From NCBI GenBank assembly GCA_029259835.1, contig JAJDEL010000811.1:1-10615 (forward strand): a DNA stretch of 10,615 bases. The letters are read 5' to 3'. Below, piece by piece: positions 6,177 through 10,615 of this stretch. Source of the DNA: Planctomicrobium sp. (GTDB lineage Bacteria; Planctomycetota; Planctomycetia; Planctomycetales; Planctomycetaceae). Both the position numbers and the translations under genes were made by a program. A model generated the notes under the pieces. That model saw only the letters and a list, made by a program, of their open reading frames with translations, ran no database searches and was not told where the DNA came from. Positions within the stretch are counted from its first letter, which is position 1, and every line of letters begins with the position of its first letter.

Positions 6177-8147
6177 ATGAATCACAAGACGGAAACTCCA
6201 GAAACAGGAAACGGACAGACTGGCTCAAGGGGCCTTTTATCAGCTCCCTGGCAGGACTTCCTCGCGTCTATCGTCGTCTTCCTGGTGGCACTGCCACTGT
6301 GTATGGGAATTGCAATTGCATCAGGTGTCCCCGTTGCCGCGGGACTCATCACCGGCATCGTTGGTGGGTTTGTCGTGGGTTGGATTGCAGGTGCTCCGCT
6401 TCAAGTGAGCGGCCCGGCGGCAGGCCTGACAGTCATCGTCTATGATCTGGTACAGCACCATGGTCTGGAAGTTCTCGGTATCGCCGTTTGTATAGGCGGT
6501 GCTTTGCAATTCGTCGCAGGCTTGCTGCGCTATGGTCGCTGGTTTCGGGCCGTCTCCCCAGCGGTGATTCATGGCATGTTGGCCGGAATTGGCGTGTTGA
6601 TTTTGTCGAGCCAGTTTCATGTCATGGTCGATGACGCCCCCAAAGGCAACGGTATTCAGAATCTCGTGTCGATTCCAAGTGCGATTCAGAAAGGTCTACC
6701 GATGCCGAAGCTGGACACAGTGGAAGAACGTAGATCGCGCCGTGATTTGCTTCAACAATTCGGAGCGTTGCACGAGCGACAAGTTCAACTCCGTGAAAGC
6801 ACAGCAGAGAAAATTCCAGTCATCTCTAAAACTAAAGATCATGGTACTGCGGAGAATGAAAGTACGGCACTGCACATCGAGAAGTCGAAATTTGAGCCGC
6901 TGGCGATGAAGCAGAAAGAGTTGTTCCAACAACTCACGCTCCTTGTTGAGAGGGTGGAAACGCAAGGGATCTCCGAATTGGTTCGTGATCCTGAAGCTTT
7001 GAAACTTGCAACGGATCAGTCACTGAAACAAAGTCAGATTGCGCTCGACAACTTACAGCAGGGTCGCGCCGAGGGAGTGCGAACATCACAAGCGGGCGTC
7101 CAGTACAGCCTGGAAACCGTGCTTGGCGAACTCAAGAACCATGATTGGGCAGCGAAGGTTGGGTTGTTAACAATCCTCTCGTTGCTGCTTTGGAAAGCAT
7201 TTGTTCCTGCAAAGTTAAAACTAATTCCGGCACCGCTCGTCGCAATTGTGGTCGCGACTGTTGCGACTGTCATCCTGAAACTACCTGTTCTTTATGTGGA
7301 AGTGCCGGACAACTTGTGGAGTGAAATTCACTTCCCTTCTCTTGCTGTGATGCAAACTTTGCCGTGGGACGTTGTGATTCAGGCGGGTATTGTTCTGGCG
7401 GTTGTCGCGAGTGCCGAAACATTGCTCTGTGCAACGGCTGTCGACCAAATGCAATCTGACACGCGCACGAATTACAATAGAGAACTTGCTGCGCAAGGTA
7501 TTGGCAACATGCTCTGTGGCTTGTGCGGCGCACTCCCGATGACGGGAGTCATCGTCCGTAGTTCAGCAAATGTTGAAGCTGGAGGAAAGACGCGTCTTTC
7601 AACGATTCTCCATGGAATGTGGCTGCTGATCTTTGTCTCGCTACTCGCCTTTCTTCTTCGCATGATACCAACGGCGGCGTTGGCAGGTATGCTCGTCTAT
7701 ATTGGTTACAAACTGATCAATTTTAAAGCGATTCAAGAATTGCGGAAATATGGCTGGGGCGAAGTCGCGATTTACGCTGCCACGGTGATCACGATTGTCT
7801 GCACTGATTTATTGACAGGAGTCATCACCGGAGTCGCCCTTTCGGCAGTGAAGTTACTGCACACCTTCTCGCACTTGGAGACTAATCTTATCGTGGATCA
7901 AGATAATCGAACCGCCATGCTGAAACTTGAAGGAGCAGCGACATTCGTTCGGTTACCAGTGCTGGCATCGGAACTCGAACGTGTCCCAAATAACGTTGAA
8001 TTGCATGTCGATTTCGATCAGTTGACTTACATTGATCATGCCTGCCTCGATCTGTTTACAAACTGGTCGAAACAGCATGAAGGAACAGGCGGAACTCTGA
8101 TTATCGACTGGGAATCTCTTCAAGCCATCTTTGTCAAAGCTAACTAA
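6177..8147 (+). CDS. SulP-family anion transporter (probable bicarbonate transporter) with extra periplasmic domain and STAS domain
   Basis: An inner-membrane SulP/SLC26 transporter of 656 residues, likely for bicarbonate given the adjacent carbonic anhydrase; sulfate cannot be excluded. Hydrophobic segments lie near 27-49, 52-71, 77-93, 97-117, 126-148, 324-343, 347-367, 397-425, 438-460, 474-515 and 526-562. SulP hallmarks are PLQVSGPAAGLTV (74-86, substrate-site region), SAETLLCATAVDQM (412-425), and NRELAAQGIGNMLCGLCGAL (434-453) followed by PMTGVIVRSSANVEAGGKTR (454-473). A short STAS domain occupies about 568-656 (VELHVDFDQLTYIDHACLDL). Unusual is a charged, helix-rich stretch at about 174-320 between segments five and six, where SulP proteins normally have a short loop; by SulP topology it faces the periplasm. 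I chose ATG 6177 over TTG 6105: the extra 24 residues have no family counterpart, although the ribosome site before 6177 is weak. Confidence 0.94.
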   Translation: MNHKTETPETGNGQTGSRGLLSAPWQDFLASIVVFLVALPLCMGIAIASGVPVAAGLITGIVGGFVVGWIAGAPLQVSGPAAGLTVIVYDLVQHHGLEVLGIAVCIGGALQFVAGLLRYGRWFRAVSPAVIHGMLAGIGVLILSSQFHVMVDDAPKGNGIQNLVSIPSAIQKGLPMPKLDTVEERRSRRDLLQQFGALHERQVQLRESTAEKIPVISKTKDHGTAENESTALHIEKSKFEPLAMKQKELFQQLTLLVERVETQGISELVRDPEALKLATDQSLKQSQIALDNLQQGRAEGVRTSQAGVQYSLETVLGELKNHDWAAKVGLLTILSLLLWKAFVPAKLKLIPAPLVAIVVATVATVILKLPVLYVEVPDNLWSEIHFPSLAVMQTLPWDVVIQAGIVLAVVASAETLLCATAVDQMQSDTRTNYNRELAAQGIGNMLCGLCGALPMTGVIVRSSANVEAGGKTRLSTILHGMWLLIFVSLLAFLLRMIPTAALAGMLVYIGYKLINFKAIQELRKYGWGEVAIYAATVITIVCTDLLTGVITGVALSAVKLLHTFSHLETNLIVDQDNRTAMLKLEGAATFVRLPVLASELERVPNNVELHVDFDQLTYIDHACLDLFTNWSKQHEGTGGTLIIDWESLQAIFVKAN

Positions 8148-8178
8148 GACCACGATTCGCCCACCGTCCTTCCTCTTC

Positions 8179-8220
8179 CACTCTCACTGCCCTTTGAAAG
8201 TGAGCGTGCTAAACGCACGC
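8179..8220 (+). terminator. Two alternative hairpins just after SulP
   Basis: CACTCTCACT (8179-8188) pairs with AGTGAGCGTG (8199-8208), nine of ten bases. GCGTGC (8204-8209) pairs perfectly with GCACGC (8215-8220) around TAAAC. The two share bases 8204-8208 and so exclude each other. A further pair CCACCG (8161-8166) / CGGTGG (8238-8243) could enclose both. They begin 31 bases after the SulP stop, where a transcript end would be expected. No T-run follows, so classic intrinsic termination is doubtful. Confidence 0.35.
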
Positions 8221-8256
8221 GCTCTCGTATCTCTTTTCGGTGGAGGGTAGACTAGT

Positions 8257-8287
8257 GAATCACACACCTACTCAAGGAGTGTGATTC
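8257..8287. terminator. Strong hairpin downstream of SulP
   Basis: GAATCACAC (8257-8265) pairs perfectly with GTGTGATTC (8279-8287). After one A-A mismatch, three more pairs (CCT/AGG) close a five-base loop, ACTCA. It is the most stable simple hairpin I found in the window. It may end the carbonic anhydrase-SulP transcript or act as an operator. AAGGAG in the 3' arm precedes a 12-codon frame at ATG 8289, so it could also mask a ribosome site. Confidence 0.4.
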
Positions 8288-8450
8288 CATGTCGAGATCT
8301 TTTAGCTCATTTCAGCATTACCGCTAAATATATTTCAACTTTCGTGTTATCGAACTGTTGGTCGTTTCTACGATGGTGAGGAATAGTTTCTCGCTAGGGA
8401 AGCTCGGGGTTCATTTTTGTCGCAGCCGTAATTGAGGAGAGCTTAGATTT

Positions 8451-8624
8451 ATGAATTCCTGGAAACTCAGGTGTCGGGGCGGTCGCAATTGTAGAATGCT
8501 TCTGTCGCGTCATCGAAGGAATCGGGGAGTTGTGTTCGCGATGGCAAAAGCACATAGCCGGAAGGGAGAGATCGCGAAAGAGATCCGTCTTGTTCAAACG
8601 GAACAGACCGGGTCTCTAATTTAA
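8451..8624 (+). CDS. Doubtful small basic ORF
   Basis: A 57-residue frame beginning MNSWKLRCRGGRNCRMLLSR, preceded by GAGGAG about 11 bases upstream. It is very rich in arginine and has no recognisable domain. The opposite strand carries an equally long frame over the same bases with a more protein-like composition, so neither is convincing. I list it because the ribosome site is reasonable. Confidence 0.15.
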   Translation: MNSWKLRCRGGRNCRMLLSRHRRNRGVVFAMAKAHSRKGEIAKEIRLVQTEQTGSLI

Positions 8625-8696
8625 ACTCTGAAATGACAGAATCCACAAAATGACTTTGCACTCCTGAAACCAAAGAATCATTGGTTGAGGAAGAAT

Positions 8697-9320
8697 ATGA
8701 AGAAGCTCAAAGACGCATTGAATCGGGGCCACATCGTCCTCGATCTTGTCGCTACAGATATGAAGTCGGCCATCCAAAAGGCGGTTCACCACATGGTGGC
8801 GGATGGCATTTTACCGGAGCAGACTGCGGAACAGGTGACCGCAGCTTTGCTACAGAGGGAACAGAATTTTCCGACAGCCATTGGCAATGCGACCGCAGTT
8901 CCTCATGCGTACCTCGATGACATTGAAGAACAATTTGTCCTCTTCGTTCGGCTTGCTCATCCGTTGAATCTGGGTGCACCCGATGGGATTCCGACACAGT
9001 TTCTGTTCTTTCTGCTGGGGCCCCCTGGCTCCGCTTCGACTCATTTGGACACGCTTGCCTACGTCGCCCGACTCATGTCGGATGACTCGTTCCGCTATGA
9101 AGCTGGGGAAGCTACTTCCGCAGACGATTTAAAAGCAGCTCTCGACAAATTCACAGAGCGAACCTCTCCCAGCACGGTTGTTGAAGAGAAGCATTCCGGT
9201 CTTGCAGGCGGGTCCTGCCTTGTAAGAATACAGTTCCAGGATGGTAATGAAAGGTCTTTTATTAATGATATGGAAAATCCCCTCTGCTGCTATTATGCAG
9301 GGGTCAGGTTGATTGACTGA
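8697..9320 (+). CDS. PTS EIIA type-2 (PtsN/fructose-like) domain protein, 3' end abnormal
   Basis: Residues 1 to about 155 form a phosphotransferase-system EIIA domain of the fructose/nitrogen class: LLQREQNFPTAIGNATAVPH (51-70), where His70 is the expected phospho-accepting histidine, and HLDTLAYVARLMSDDSFR (116-133) with the second conserved His116. ATG 8697 is preceded by GAGGA six bases upstream; the TTG at 8685 is less likely. No sugar-specific EIIB or EIIC follows, so a regulatory role is more likely than sugar uptake, perhaps controlling the upstream bicarbonate genes through phosphorylation. From about residue 172 the frame changes character: one of six arginine codons before this point is AGG/AGA, but all three after it are. 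The last 35 or so residues therefore probably do not belong to the original protein, which is likely truncated. A linker ending EKHSGLAGG hints at a lost downstream domain. The domain call is firm; the true C-terminus is unknown. Confidence 0.85.
   Translation: MKKLKDALNRGHIVLDLVATDMKSAIQKAVHHMVADGILPEQTAEQVTAALLQREQNFPTAIGNATAVPHAYLDDIEEQFVLFVRLAHPLNLGAPDGIPTQFLFFLLGPPGSASTHLDTLAYVARLMSDDSFRYEAGEATSADDLKAALDKFTERTSPSTVVEEKHSGLAGGSCLVRIQFQDGNERSFINDMENPLCCYYAGVRLID
9204..9225. other. Probable junction between two sequence sources
   Basis: Codon style changes here from CGN-arginine to AGR-arginine with frequent ATA, within the EIIA frame. A small dyad, GCAGG-N5-CCTGC (9204-9218), lies exactly at the change. 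It could be a recombination or transfer breakpoint, or a misjoin in assembly. No tRNA, attachment-site repeat or transposase is visible to explain it. Confidence 0.45.
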
Positions 9321-9333
9321 TAGTTATTAATTA

Positions 9334-10615
9334 TTACTGCTTCCTGAATCTCTTCTCCACGAACTGCACCTCTTCTTCCCTGCTCCTTACCTTGCCGTCC
9401 AGCCTGGCATCGAGGATTGAGGTCAGAATATTTTTGAACATCGGCCCTGGAGAATAGCCCATTTCTTTAAGGTCCTTGCCCATAAGTTCCGGGGTTATAT
9501 GCCGGAGCTTTGTCAGGTAAAGGGAGATGGCCTTCTTCTGGTCCTTGTTCCCTGTCTTTGCCATAGTGTACAGAATAGTCGGGAGCTGAAGTGGCATAAG
9601 CAGGTGATAGGTACTTTTATCCGTGGCATTTCTCATTTTATATTTCAACACACTTGACTGAACTATGCTGTCGAGAATCTCTCCTCTTGCCCTGGGAGGT
9701 ACGGAGAGCCTCTGCAGCGCCTGGCCCCTCTCATCTTCATCAAGTCCTTCGAGAAGGGCCATCAGGAAGAGGTGGGCCTTGTTCAACTTCTCTTCAATGA
9801 AAAGAAGAGTGAACCATGAGAAGGCCTCCTGGATCGATTCGTAGAGGTCCTCCAGCGGCTTTGTAAGAGTGATGCGGGGATGAATGAATTTAAGGAGGTC
9901 CATATCGCTCAGCCTCTTTAAAGAGTTCAGGGGCACTGTCTCGATAAATAGCAGGTTCAGTTCATCGTATAGCCTTGTACCCGACAGTTTTTCAAAGAGG
10001 TTGATTTTTACAGCCGTCCTTATCAGGTTCAGTGTATGCTTGCTGATTTTAAAACCGAACCTCTCGGAAAATCTTATCGCCCTGAATGCCCTGGTAGGGT
10101 CCTCTATGAAGCTGAGGTTATGCAGAATCCTGATAGTCTTTTCTTTAATGTCCCTCTGGGCACCGAAGAAGTCGATCAGCTGACCGAACTTATCGGGGGT
10201 TAACTCAATCGCCAGTGTGTTGATGGTAAAGTCCCGGCGGTAAAGGTCCTTTTTAATCGAAGACATCTCGATGTGCGGCAGGGCAGCCGGGGACTCGTAA
10301 TACTCTGTCCTTGCTGTGGCAACATCAAATTTCAGCAAGTCGGTGATGATAACAGCTGTGCCGAACCTCTTGTGGCTTGTGACCTTGGCCCTGATTTTCC
10401 TGCCAAGTTCTTTCGCGAACTTAATGCCGTCTCCTTCAATGACTATGTCTATGTCAAGGTTGGCTTCTCCCTGTATAAGGTCCCTGACAGAGCCGCCGAC
10501 AATAAAGGCCGTATAACCCAGCTCCTTTGCGGTGCTGCCCGATAACTTAAGAAGCGCAAAGAGATCTGAAGGGAACCTGGCCTTCATGGTTGAGGACATG
10601 TGTTTGCCCAGAGAC
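9334..10615 (-). CDS. tRNA nucleotidyltransferase / poly(A) polymerase family protein (probably partial at its 5' end)
   Basis: A class II nucleotidyltransferase that adds CCA, or A residues, to RNA 3' ends, in the cytoplasm. Numbered from ATG 10599 (421 residues): FIVGGSVRD (32-40), the metal-binding pair Asp49/Asp51 in NLDIDIVIEG, RRDFTINTLA (111-120) and EDPTRAFRAIRF (156-167), followed by a helical C-terminal half. The frame stays open from 10599 to the window edge (residues SLGKH), with no ribosome site before ATG 10599. EANLDIDIVIEGDGIKFAKE resembles the long fusions that carry DHH and CBS domains before the polymerase part, so the true start probably lies beyond the window. Arginine is AGG/AGA in 25 of 29 codons, unlike every left-hand gene; this fits a Nitrospirota or deltaproteobacterial-like source. 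It converges on the EIIA gene with a 13-base gap. Confidence 0.92.
   Translation of the reverse strand, partial: SLGKHMSSTMKARFPSDLFALLKLSGSTAKELGYTAFIVGGSVRDLIQGEANLDIDIVIEGDGIKFAKELGRKIRAKVTSHKRFGTAVIITDLLKFDVATARTEYYESPAALPHIEMSSIKKDLYRRDFTINTLAIELTPDKFGQLIDFFGAQRDIKEKTIRILHNLSFIEDPTRAFRAIRFSERFGFKISKHTLNLIRTAVKINLFEKLSGTRLYDELNLLFIETVPLNSLKRLSDMDLLKFIHPRITLTKPLEDLYESIQEAFSWFTLLFIEEKLNKAHLFLMALLEGLDEDERGQALQRLSVPPRARGEILDSIVQSSVLKYKMRNATDKSTYHLLMPLQLPTILYTMAKTGNKDQKKAISLYLTKLRHITPELMGKDLKEMGYSPGPMFKNILTSILDARLDGKVRSREEEVQFVEKRFRKQ

Larger units (their letters stand above)
8148..8696 (+). other. Long hairpin-rich spacer between SulP and the EIIA gene
   Basis: This 549-base gap holds three hairpins (listed separately) in its first 140 bases, an AT-rich stretch with the palindrome AAATATATTT near 8326, and two weak overlapping frames on opposite strands (8451-8624 plus, 8467-8673 minus). 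The hairpins are not followed by a clean T-run. The EIIA promoter probably lies in the second half, but I could not identify it. Confidence 0.4.

Noticed and set aside
6032..6445. 137-codon plus-strand frame overlapping the start of SulP
   Set aside because: Beyond its first 35 or so codons it is an out-of-frame reading of the SulP gene, with typical shadow composition (many Arg, Cys and Trp). Only its first part is discussed, as a micro-frame.
8289..8327. A 12-codon leader peptide frame after the strong hairpin
   Set aside because: No run of a regulatory amino acid is seen and no gene follows closely; the match to a ribosome site may be a by-product of the hairpin arm.
8467..8673. Minus-strand frame of 68 codons with fairly protein-like composition
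   Set aside because: It has only a TTG or GTG start, no ribosome site, no recognisable domain, and overlaps the region expected to hold the EIIA promoter and another weak frame.
1..10615. CRISPR arrays, tRNA or rRNA genes, insertion sequences, attachment sites
   Set aside because: No regularly spaced repeats, cloverleaf-type sequences, transposase or integrase motifs were seen, including around the codon-style junction.

Overview
The window looks like two unrelated stretches of genome that meet near position 9210. Bases 1 to about 9205 have the character of a Planctomycetota bacterium: roughly half GC, loosely packed genes with long spacers, a very large protein of no known family, a tiny secreted protein with a GTG start, and arginine written almost always as CGN. 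This assignment is an inference from gene content and style, not from a marker gene. From about 9220 to the end, arginine switches to AGG/AGA (25 of 29 arginine codons in the last gene) and ATA becomes common. That resembles Nitrospirota or deltaproteobacterial-type genomes, so the right end is either transferred DNA or an assembly chimera.

Layout: (1) 1-2707, minus strand, the first 902 codons of a giant cytoplasmic protein of unknown function, running off the left edge. (2) 2708-3041, a divergent regulatory region with several dyads, including a CRP/FNR-like palindrome at 2992-3011. (3) 3042-4499, an exported AbgB-like M20 metallo-amidohydrolase. (4) 4551-4985, a good sigma-70 promoter followed by a small secreted protein with a GTG start. 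(5) 5248-8147, a beta-carbonic anhydrase followed by a SulP anion transporter. (6) 8148-8696, a spacer rich in hairpins. (7) 8697-9320, a PTS EIIA-domain protein whose 3' end crosses the change in codon style. (8) 9334-10615, minus strand, a tRNA nucleotidyltransferase / poly(A) polymerase that is probably the C-terminal part of a longer protein.

Functional reading: carbonic anhydrase, a SulP transporter of the BicA type and an EIIA regulatory domain on one strand suggest an inorganic-carbon (bicarbonate) uptake locus. Two points stand out. The SulP protein carries an extra helical, charged domain of about 145 residues in a predicted periplasmic loop. The EIIA protein may be the truncated front end of a longer fusion, possibly an EIIA-SLC4 bicarbonate transporter. 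The flanking genes (amidohydrolase, small secreted protein, giant unknown) have no clear link to this theme. I saw no tRNA, rRNA, CRISPR array, insertion sequence or origin.
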